A stretch of DNA of 64,000 nt. Origin: Rothia nasimurium (GTDB lineage: Bacteria; Actinomycetota; Actinomycetes; Actinomycetales; Micrococcaceae). The first letter of the stretch is position 1. The number at the start of each line of letters is the position of its first letter. Location: NCBI RefSeq assembly GCF_014217215.1, contig NZ_CP056080.1, positions 620,001-684,000 of the forward strand, written 5' to 3'. Positions 57,682 to 64,000 of this stretch are shown here, in pieces. The position numbers were made by a program, and so were the translations under genes. The notes under the pieces were generated by a model. It made no database searches. It saw only the letters and a list, made by a program, of their open reading frames with translations, and was not told where the DNA came from.

Positions 57682-58364
57682 TGAGCGAGCAGACTGTAAA
57701 CGAAAAGGAAACTCAGGTGACTGAAGCAACCGCAGAAGCTACCGCTGAAACCTCCGAGAAGCGCGAAGCCCGCCGTAACGAGCGCGGCGAACGCCGCGGC
57801 AACCGCGGTGACCGCCGCAACAACCGCGGCCGCGAAGAAGAGAAGGACAAGTTCATCGAGCGCGTTGTCACTATCAACCGCGTCTCCAAGGTCGTCAAGG
57901 GTGGTCGTCGCTTCAGCTTCACCGCACTCGTCGTTGTTGGTGACGGTAACGGTATGGTTGGCGTTGGCTACGGCAAGGCGAAGGAAGTTCCCGCAGCTAT
58001 CTCAAAGGGTGTAGAAGAAGCAAAGAAGAACTTCTTCCGCGTACCCCGCGTTGAAGGCCGCACCATTCCTCACCGCGTTCAGGGTGAAGCAGCAGCAGGC
58101 GTAGTTATGCTCCGCCCCGCTACCGCTGGTACCGGTGTTATCGCTGGTGGTCCCGTTCGTGCCGTACTTGAGGCAGCAGGCATCCACGATGTTCTGTCCA
58201 AGTCACTCGGTTCATCGAACCAGATCAACATTGTCCACGCGACCATCGAAGCACTGCGTCAGCTCGAAGAGCCCGTAGCAGTTGCTGCACGCCGTGGTCT
58301 TCCCCAGGACGAGGTTATCCCCGGCTTCCTGCGTGTCGCTCAGTCTGAAAAGGCAGGTGCGTAA
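57681..58364 (+). CDS. rpsE: 30S ribosomal protein S5
   Basis: The 227-residue S5 affects translation fidelity. After an N-terminal Arg/Glu/Asn-rich low-complexity extension of about 55 residues comes the double-stranded-RNA-binding domain ([42 protein letters not shown]) and the C-terminal domain. Such extensions are usual in actinobacteria. The stop overlaps the rpmD start. Confidence 0.97.
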   Translation: MSEQTVNEKETQVTEATAEATAETSEKREARRNERGERRGNRGDRRNNRGREEEKDKFIERVVTINRVSKVVKGGRRFSFTALVVVGDGNGMVGVGYGKAKEVPAAISKGVEEAKKNFFRVPRVEGRTIPHRVQGEAAAGVVMLRPATAGTGVIAGGPVRAVLEAAGIHDVLSKSLGSSNQINIVHATIEALRQLEEPVAVAARRGLPQDEVIPGFLRVAQSEKAGA

Positions 58365-58573
58365 TGACCGGTAAGCGTATTCAGCCCAGCGACGCAAAGC
58401 TGGAAATCACCCAGATCAAGTCCTACGTCGGCGAGAAGCAGAACATGCGCGACACCCTCCGTTCCCTGGGCCTCAAGCGCCCCGGTAACAAGGTTGTTCG
58501 CACTGCTGACCCCGTCACCTGCGGCATGATCAACACCGTAGCTCACCTGGTTCAGGTTGAGGAGGTCAAGTAA
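58364..58573 (+). CDS. rpmD: 50S ribosomal protein L30
   Basis: The 69-residue L30 shows [35 protein letters not shown], the family core. It is tightly packed between rpsE (1-base overlap) and rplO (2-base gap), the typical order. Confidence 0.96.
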   Translation: MTGKRIQPSDAKLEITQIKSYVGEKQNMRDTLRSLGLKRPGNKVVRTADPVTCGMINTVAHLVQVEEVK

Positions 58574-58575
58574 AG

Positions 58576-59028
58576 ATGGCAAACAACGACGCTATCAAGA
58601 TTCACGATCTGCGCCCGGCTCCGGGTGCCCACAAGGCTAAGACCCGCGTAGGCCGCGGTGAAGGCTCAAAGGGTAAGACCGCAGGTCGCGGTACCAAGGG
58701 TACCAAGGCACGTTACCAGGTTCGCGCTGGCTTCGAAGGTGGTCAGCTTCCGCTGCACATGCGCCTTCCCAAGCTGCGCGGCTTCAAGAACCCCTTCCGC
58801 ACGGAGTACCAGGTTGTTAACCTGGACCGCATCGCGGAACTGTTCCCCGAGGGCGGCGACATCACCGTTGACGCTCTGGTAGCAGCTGGCGCAGTTCGCA
58901 AGAACGAACTGGTCAAGGTTCTGGGTACCGGCGAAATCTCAGCGGCCTACAACGTAACCGTTGACAAGGTTTCTGAGTCAGCTAAGGCCAAGATTGAGGC
59001 TGCTGGCGGTTCTGTAACCGTCAAGTAG
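58576..59028 (+). CDS. rplO: 50S ribosomal protein L15
   Basis: The 150-residue L15 is a late-assembly protein of the 50S subunit. [35 protein letters not shown], the Gly/Lys-rich N-terminus, and [21 protein letters not shown] are characteristic. It ends the spc unit at a strong terminator, so secY is transcribed separately or by read-through. Confidence 0.97.
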   Translation: MANNDAIKIHDLRPAPGAHKAKTRVGRGEGSKGKTAGRGTKGTKARYQVRAGFEGGQLPLHMRLPKLRGFKNPFRTEYQVVNLDRIAELFPEGGDITVDALVAAGAVRKNELVKVLGTGEISAAYNVTVDKVSESAKAKIEAAGGSVTVK

Positions 59029-59071
59029 TTCCATGACGTACCGGGGGTAACCCCGGGGACGGCAAACTATT

Positions 59072-59116
59072 GCGGGGTGCCCCGCTCACTTCGGTGGGTG
59101 GGGCACCCCGCTTTTT
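59072..59116 (+). terminator. Intrinsic terminator after rplO
   Basis: GCGGGGTGCCCCGCTCAC-TTCG-GTGGGTGGGGCACCCCGC forms an 18-bp stem with two G-U pairs and a UUCG loop, followed by TTTTT. Confidence 0.95.
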
Positions 59117-59247
59117 CGTTCTGAGGACCTGCGCTACACACGAATGAGCATTAAGCGATAGACTGGAGAAGATTGTGTAATTGCTTCGATCGCTCGTTCA
59201 GTTAGGACGTTCGGGGCACCCCAAATTTTTCTTTCACAGGAGGACAT

Positions 59248-60558
59248 GTGCTGACCGCTTTCGGACGGGCATTCAAGACGCCCGACCTGCGCAATAAGCT
59301 GCTGTTCACCCTGGGTATTATCGTGATCTACCGTGTGGGCGTCTTCATCCCCGCCCCCGGTGTCTCCTATGGAAATGTGCAGCAGTGCCTGTCGACCGTT
59401 ACCGCAACCGGTGGCGTTTACGACATGATTAACCTCTTTAGCGGTGGCGCCCTGCTCCAGCTGTCGATTTTTGCCCTGGGCGTTATGCCTTACATTACCG
59501 CGAGCATTATTGTTCAGCTGCTTCGCGTGGTCATTCCCCGCTTCCAGCAGCTCCATGAGGAAGGCGCGCAGGGGCAGACCAAGCTGACCCAGTACACCCG
59601 TTACCTCACCATTCTGCTGGCCCTGCTGAACGCTACCACCATCGTCTCGTTGGCTCGTTCCGGTATGCTCCTGCAAGGTTGCACCCTGCCGATCATCCCC
59701 GATGACGGTATCTGGAACATTCTGCTGATTATTACCGCTTTGACCGCAGGTACCGGTGTGGTCATGTGGCTGGGTGAACAGATTACTGAAAAGGGCGTGG
59801 GCAATGGTATGTCCCTGCTAATTTTCACCTCAATCGCAGCGTCCTTCCCCTCCGCTTTTGGTTCCATTCTGCAGACCCAGGGCTGGGGCATCTTCTCCGC
59901 AGTTGTAGCGGTCGGCCTGCTGGTCATCGTAGCCGTTGTCTTTGTTGAACAGTCCCAGCGCCGCATCCCCGTTCAGTACGCCAAGCGAATGATTGGCCGC
60001 CGTACCATCGGCGGTACCACCACCTACATTCCTCTCAAAGTCAACATGGCCGGCGTTATCCCCATCATCTTCGCTTCCTCCATGCTGATGGTGCCCGGCC
60101 TCATCGCCCAGTTCAACACCCCCTCAGACGGCTCAGCCCCGCCTGAATGGGTCAACTGGATCAACACCTACCTGGTCATGGGCGATCACCCGCTCTACAT
60201 GACCCTCTACTTCCTGCTCATTCTGGGCTTCGCCTACTTCTACGTTTCCATCACCTTCAATACCGAAGAAGTTGCGGGCAACATGAAGAAGTACGGCGGT
60301 TTCATCCCCGGTATCCGCGCAGGACGTCCCACCCAGGAGTACCTGAGCTACGTGCTCAACCGTATTACCCTGCCCGGCGCCATCTACGTAGCAGTACTAG
60401 CGCTCCTGCCGCTGGTAGCCTTCGTCCTCTTCGGCGCCAACCAGAATTTCCCGCTCGGCGGTGCCTCACTGCTGATCGTTATTGGTGTCGGTCTTGATAC
60501 CGTCAAGCAAATCGACGCCCAGCTCCAACAACGCAACTACGAAGGACTACTACGATGA
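59248..60558 (+). CDS. secY: Protein translocase subunit SecY
   Basis: The 436-residue SecY forms the channel for protein export across the membrane with SecE and SecG. Ten hydrophobic segments can be followed. MLTAFGRAFKTPDLRNKLLFTLGIIVIYRVGVFIPAPGV is the plug-proximal N-terminus, and PIQYAKR-like sequence (RRIPVQYAKRMIGRR) marks the cytosolic loop contacting the ribosome and SecA. The GTG start follows CAGGAGGACAT. Its stop overlaps adk. Confidence 0.97.
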   Translation: MLTAFGRAFKTPDLRNKLLFTLGIIVIYRVGVFIPAPGVSYGNVQQCLSTVTATGGVYDMINLFSGGALLQLSIFALGVMPYITASIIVQLLRVVIPRFQQLHEEGAQGQTKLTQYTRYLTILLALLNATTIVSLARSGMLLQGCTLPIIPDDGIWNILLIITALTAGTGVVMWLGEQITEKGVGNGMSLLIFTSIAASFPSAFGSILQTQGWGIFSAVVAVGLLVIVAVVFVEQSQRRIPVQYAKRMIGRRTIGGTTTYIPLKVNMAGVIPIIFASSMLMVPGLIAQFNTPSDGSAPPEWVNWINTYLVMGDHPLYMTLYFLLILGFAYFYVSITFNTEEVAGNMKKYGGFIPGIRAGRPTQEYLSYVLNRITLPGAIYVAVLALLPLVAFVLFGANQNFPLGGASLLIVIGVGLDTVKQIDAQLQQRNYEGLLR

Positions 60559-61118
60559 ACCGTCTGCTCATCATTGGCCCTCCCGGCGCCGGCAAAGGCA
60601 CCCAGGCCGTCAAAATCGCTGAAAAGCTGAACATCCCCGCTATTTCCACCGGAGACATCTTCCGCAAGAACATCAAGGAAGAAACCGAGCTGGGCAAGGA
60701 AGCCAAGAGCTACATTGACTCGGGCAACCTGGTTCCCGACTCCGTGACCAACCGTATGGTCCGAGCCCGCCTGGCTGAAGACGACACCGCCAACGGCTTC
60801 CTGCTCGATGGCTACCCCCGCAACACCGCCCAGGTCGGTGAACTCGACACCATCCTCGCAGATATGGGTCAGGAAATTGGCCAGGTTCTGCTGCTCGTCG
60901 CTGACAACGACGAACTGGTCGAACGTCTGCTGGGCCGTGCCGCTAAGGAAGGCCGCTCAGACGACAACGAAGAGGTCATCCGCCACCGCCTCAAGGTCTA
61001 CGAAGAAGAAACCGCACCCCTCGTAGCTATCTACACTGAGCGTGGCCTCGTGACCGAAATCGACGGTCTCGGAGAGATCGACGAAGTCACCACCCGAATC
61101 ATGGACGCACTCAAGTAA
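60555..61118 (+). CDS. adk: Adenylate kinase
   Basis: The 187-residue enzyme interconverts AMP, ADP and ATP. The P-loop GPPGAGKGTQA (about residues 8-18), the AMP-site segment STGDIFRKNI and DGYPRNTAQ are visible. It is the short-LID form without the zinc finger (GRAAKEGRSDDNEEVIRHRL). ATG overlaps the secY stop by four bases. A terminator follows. Confidence 0.97.
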   Translation: MNRLLIIGPPGAGKGTQAVKIAEKLNIPAISTGDIFRKNIKEETELGKEAKSYIDSGNLVPDSVTNRMVRARLAEDDTANGFLLDGYPRNTAQVGELDTILADMGQEIGQVLLLVADNDELVERLLGRAAKEGRSDDNEEVIRHRLKVYEEETAPLVAIYTERGLVTEIDGLGEIDEVTTRIMDALK

Positions 61119-61130
61119 ACGTCCGCTGCA

Positions 61131-61166
61131 CCTGTGCCCCCGGTCATTGCGGGGGCACAGGCTTTT
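61131..61166 (+). terminator. Intrinsic terminator after adk
   Basis: CCTGTGCCCCCG and CGGGGGCACAGG pair perfectly over 12 bp with a 7-base loop, followed by CTTTTAA. Confidence 0.92.
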
Positions 61167-61227
61167 AAAGTACACTGGTGTATTTTGACTCCACTACGCC
61201 CCACAAACCTAGCCAGGAAAGAGCACT

Positions 61228-62061
61228 ATGCGCCGCATCGAATACAAAACAGACCGCCAGCTTGCTGAAATGGCCAGAGCAGGTGTGATCACCTCCCGTG
61301 CCCTGGACGCAGCGGTAGCAGCTGCCGCCCCCGGCGTCACCACCGCCGAACTCGATACGGTCTTCCGCGGCGTCCTCGCAGAACACGGCGCGGGCTCCAA
61401 CTTCCTGGGCTACTATGACTACCCAGCAACCATCTGTACCTCAGTCAACGACGAGGTCGTTCACGGAATCCCCGGACCCCGCGTCCTGCACGACGGAGAC
61501 ATGATCTCCATTGACGGCGGTGCTACCGTCCAGGACGCCCGTGGCACCACCTGGCACGGCGACTCAGCCCGTACTGCCCTCATTGGCGAGGTCTCAGACG
61601 CCCGCCGTGAGCTCTCAGAAATCACCCGAGCAGCACTCTGGCACGGCATCGCAGCCCTCGCCACCGCCAAAAAAATTGGTGAAGTCGGCTTCGCCATCGA
61701 AAACTTCGTTCGGGAAGAAACCGGCGACAAATACGGGATCATCGAAGACTTCGTGGGCCACGGCATCGGTACCTCCATGCACATGGCCCCCGACGTCCTC
61801 AACTACGCCGCCCGCGACCTCGGCCCCCGCGTCAAAAAGGGCATGGCCTTCGCCATCGAACCCATGCTCGTGACCGGTGGAATCGAAACGGTCACCCTCG
61901 ACGACGACTGGACCATCAAAACCGTCGATGGGGGAGACGCCTGCCAGTGGGAACACTCCGTCTGCGTGCACTCCGAAGGTATCTGGGTTCTCACCGCAGA
62001 GGACGGCGGCGCCTCCGAACTCTCCAAACTCAGCGTCACCGTCAAACCCATCCCTGCCTAA
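61228..62061 (+). CDS. map: Type I methionine aminopeptidase
   Basis: The 277-residue metalloprotease removes the initiator Met from new proteins. Metal ligands are seen in SIDGGATVQDARGTTWHGDSART (two Asp), GHGIGTSMHMAP (His), AFAIEPM (Glu) and CQWEHSV (Glu). It lacks the N-terminal zinc-finger or SH3 extension found in some actinobacterial paralogues. The ATG start follows CCAGGAAAGAG. rlmN follows after 54 bases and is probably co-transcribed. Confidence 0.96.
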   Translation: MRRIEYKTDRQLAEMARAGVITSRALDAAVAAAAPGVTTAELDTVFRGVLAEHGAGSNFLGYYDYPATICTSVNDEVVHGIPGPRVLHDGDMISIDGGATVQDARGTTWHGDSARTALIGEVSDARRELSEITRAALWHGIAALATAKKIGEVGFAIENFVREETGDKYGIIEDFVGHGIGTSMHMAPDVLNYAARDLGPRVKKGMAFAIEPMLVTGGIETVTLDDDWTIKTVDGGDACQWEHSVCVHSEGIWVLTAEDGGASELSKLSVTVKPIPA

Positions 62062-62115
62062 ACCGCGCAACCCAACCTCCAGCGTCCGCCCCGCATCGCA
62101 CCGAAAGCAGCAGCC

Positions 62116-63297
62116 ATGACCGAAACCACCAGCGTCCCCCTGGAAATCTCCAGCGCCCGCCCCGAACCCGGCCAGATCATCCTCAAAGCCCCCCGCCGCG
62201 GCAAACCCCCACGCCACATCGCAGACTTCGACATGGCCGGCCGTCGCGCTTTCCTCGAAGAACTTGGCTACAAGCCCTTCCGAGCCGCCCAGCTTTCCAA
62301 ACACTACTTCGAACGCCTCGTCAACGACCCGACCCAGATGACCGACCTGCCCGCAGCAGAACGCGAAAAAATGGTCGCCGACGCCATGCCCCAGCTGCTC
62401 ACCACCGTCCGCACCCTCGAAGCCGACGGCGGCGACACCCTCAAAGTCGTCCACCGCCTCTTCGACGGAGCCCTCGTCGAATCCGTCATCATGCGCTACG
62501 ACAACCGCGTCACCATGTGCATCTCATCCCAAGCAGGCTGCGGCATGAACTGCCCCTTCTGCGCCACCGGCCAGCAGGGACTCACCCGCAACCTCTCCAC
62601 CGCCGAAATCGTCGAACAGGTCATCGCAGGCGCCCGCTACCTCAAAGACATGAAAGGCCTCGAACAGGCCGAAGGCGGCTCCGAAGACACCCGCCCCCTG
62701 CGCGTCTCCAACATCGTCTTCATGGGCATGGGTGAAGCCCTCGCCAACTACAAAGCCACCATGGGCGCCGTCCACCGCCTCATCGACCCCGCCCCCGAAG
62801 GACTCGGCATCTCAGCCCGCGGCATCACCATGTCCACCGTCGGACTCGTCCCCGGCATCCGCAAATTCGAACTAGAAAAACTCCCCATCACCCTAGCCCT
62901 CTCCCTGCACGCTCCCGACGACGAACTGCGCGACGAACTCATCCCCATCAACCAGCGCTGGAAAGTCGACGAAACCCTCGACGCCGCCTACGACTACTAC
63001 CGCACCACCGGCCGCCGCATCTCCATCGAATACGCCCTCATCCGCGACATCAACGACCAAGGCTGGCGCGCCGACCTCCTCGGCAAAAAACTCGCCTCCC
63101 GCGGCCGCGGCTGGGTACACGTCAACCCCATCCCGCTCAACCCCACCCCCGGATCCAAATGGACAGCCTCCCGCAAGGGTGTCGAACAAAACTTCGTCGA
63201 ACGCCTACGCGCCCACGGCATCCCCACCACCGTACGCGACACCCGCGGAAGTGACATCGACGGTGCCTGCGGCCAGCTGGCAGCTAAGGAAGACTAA
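62116..63297 (+). CDS. rlmN: 23S rRNA (adenine-2503-C2)-methyltransferase RlmN
   Basis: The 393-residue radical-SAM enzyme methylates A2503 of 23S rRNA and A37 of some tRNAs. The cluster motif CGMNCPFC has Cys142, 146 and 149. [19 protein letters not shown] is in the N-terminal RNA-binding part, and the C-terminal [16 protein letters not shown] contains the catalytic Cys of the pair that forms the methyl adduct. In many actinobacteria rlmN sits elsewhere, next to frr; here it follows map. Confidence 0.96.
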   Translation: MTETTSVPLEISSARPEPGQIILKAPRRGKPPRHIADFDMAGRRAFLEELGYKPFRAAQLSKHYFERLVNDPTQMTDLPAAEREKMVADAMPQLLTTVRTLEADGGDTLKVVHRLFDGALVESVIMRYDNRVTMCISSQAGCGMNCPFCATGQQGLTRNLSTAEIVEQVIAGARYLKDMKGLEQAEGGSEDTRPLRVSNIVFMGMGEALANYKATMGAVHRLIDPAPEGLGISARGITMSTVGLVPGIRKFELEKLPITLALSLHAPDDELRDELIPINQRWKVDETLDAAYDYYRTTGRRISIEYALIRDINDQGWRADLLGKKLASRGRGWVHVNPIPLNPTPGSKWTASRKGVEQNFVERLRAHGIPTTVRDTRGSDIDGACGQLAAKED

Positions 63298-63322
63298 ATG
63301 CTGACGCGCAGCAGATACGCAT

Positions 63323-63387
63323 AAGCCCCGGGTCTTAATGTGAAGCTCGCTATGTTTTGCGAAAACCATTAACATTCCGGGGCTTTT
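63323..63387 (+). terminator. Intrinsic terminator after rlmN
   Basis: AAGCCCCGG (63323-63331) and CCGGGGCTT (63377-63385) form the outer stem, with inner TTAATG/CATTAA pairing, and TTTT follows. infA must have its own promoter within about 63388-63535, where GTATATTAG is a possible -10. Confidence 0.8.
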
Positions 63388-63535
63388 GCCGTATATTAGT
63401 TTGTTGGTTGTCTGTGCCATGCGTTTAGTACGCAAGCGGAGCGGTACCCGAACCCGGGAGAACGCACCGAACACAGAAAAAACACTACCAAGAGCCCCCA
63501 AGACACCTTGGGAGCACGAAAGTAAAGCGGAGGAT

Positions 63536-63757
63536 ATGGCCAAGAAAGACGGCGTCATCGAGATTGAAGGTACCGTGGTCGAAGCACTGCCCAACGCATC
63601 ATTCCGCGTTGAGCTGGACAACGGACACAAAGTACTTGCACACATCTCAGGCAAGATGCGTCAGCACTACATTCGAATCCTGCCTGAGGACCGAGTAGTA
63701 GTCGAGCTCAGCCCCTACGACCTCTCACGCGGTCGTATCGTCTACCGCTACAAGTAA
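63536..63757 (+). CDS. infA: Translation initiation factor IF-1
   Basis: The 73-residue OB-fold protein occupies the 30S A site during initiation. [42 protein letters not shown] is the full conserved N-terminus, so ATG 63536 with GCGGAGGAT is preferred over an upstream in-frame start at 63386. It precedes rpmJ as in most actinobacteria. Confidence 0.98.
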   Translation: MAKKDGVIEIEGTVVEALPNASFRVELDNGHKVLAHISGKMRQHYIRILPEDRVVVELSPYDLSRGRIVYRYK

Positions 63758-63900
63758 ACACGAGCACCAAACGTCGCTAACCAGCGGCGTTTACGCCGTG
63801 TAAAAGGGGTAAACCGTTCTCCCACCGGTTAGCCGGACACAGAACCTCTTACCCCGCCCGTCCAAAAGCATTAGCTGAAACATCAACGCAAAGGAATGCG

Positions 63901-64000
63901 ATGAAGGTCAAGCCGAGCGTTAAGCCGATCTGCGACAAGTGCAAAGTGATCCGCCGTCACGGTGTGGTCATGGTGATCTGCGAAAACCCGCGCCACAAGC
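63901..64000 (+). CDS. rpmJ: 50S ribosomal protein L36 (3' partial)
   Basis: The first 33 codons lie in the window: [33 protein letters not shown]. This is the zinc-binding form (Cys11, Cys14, Cys27, His32), cut by the right edge a few codons from its expected end. CAAAGGAATGCG precedes the ATG. It follows infA by 143 bases. Confidence 0.95.
   Translation, partial: MKVKPSVKPICDKCKVIRRHGVVMVICENPRHK

Overview
The window is high-GC actinobacterial chromosome. The translation genes have Micrococcales-like order and sequence, GTG and TTG starts are common, and an rplN-rplX-rplE-rpsH run lacks rpsN. Together with the nitrate reductase/molybdenum cofactor block, this suggests family Micrococcaceae, most likely Rothia. 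That assignment rests on recall, not on a database search.

Layout. (1) 1-5600, sugar block: the end of a membrane-anchored endonuclease/exonuclease/phosphatase protein, an intracellular GH32 beta-fructosidase, a single-domain PTS EIIA(Glc) protein, a GNAT acetyltransferase and a LacI-type repressor. Identical 13-bp palindromes lie upstream of the EIIA gene and the repressor gene, so the repressor probably controls both. (2) 5600-23210, molybdenum/nitrate block: moeA, mobA, moaD and moaA run leftward; modA, modB, a second moeA, moaC, moaB/mog, moaE, a moeB-rhodanese fusion, narGHJI and narK run rightward. The genes take up molybdate, build the cofactor, make the respiratory nitrate reductase and transport nitrate/nitrite. 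No modC is present. (3) 23400-29320, glycine/serine block: a tandem glycine riboswitch precedes gcvP and gcvT, followed by a terminator and sdaA. No gcvH is present. (4) 29600-37050: rpoB and rpoC. RpoB carries Asn at the position equivalent to E. coli Ser531. (5) 37150-40300: a quinate/shikimate-dehydrogenase-like gene (leftward) and a secreted neutral ceramidase. (6) 40750-45170: rpsL, rpsG, fusA and tuf. (7) 45200-48900: a 13-copy pentanucleotide repeat and an 1147-residue multi-pass membrane protein of different base composition, separating the str genes from the S10 genes. (8) 49360-64000: S10 operon (rpsJ to rpsQ), spc operon (rplN to rplO), secY-adk, map, rlmN, infA and the start of rpmJ.

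Most transcription units end in strong hairpin-plus-T terminators that can be read directly. I found no tRNA, rRNA, CRISPR array, prophage or insertion sequence. The most promising leads are the RpoB Asn447 substitution, the paired LacI operators, an AT-rich motif shared by the moaA, moaC and narG promoter regions, the structured element before rpsL, the 115-nt inverted repeat before the GNAT gene, and the membrane protein/microsatellite insertion between tuf and rpsJ.
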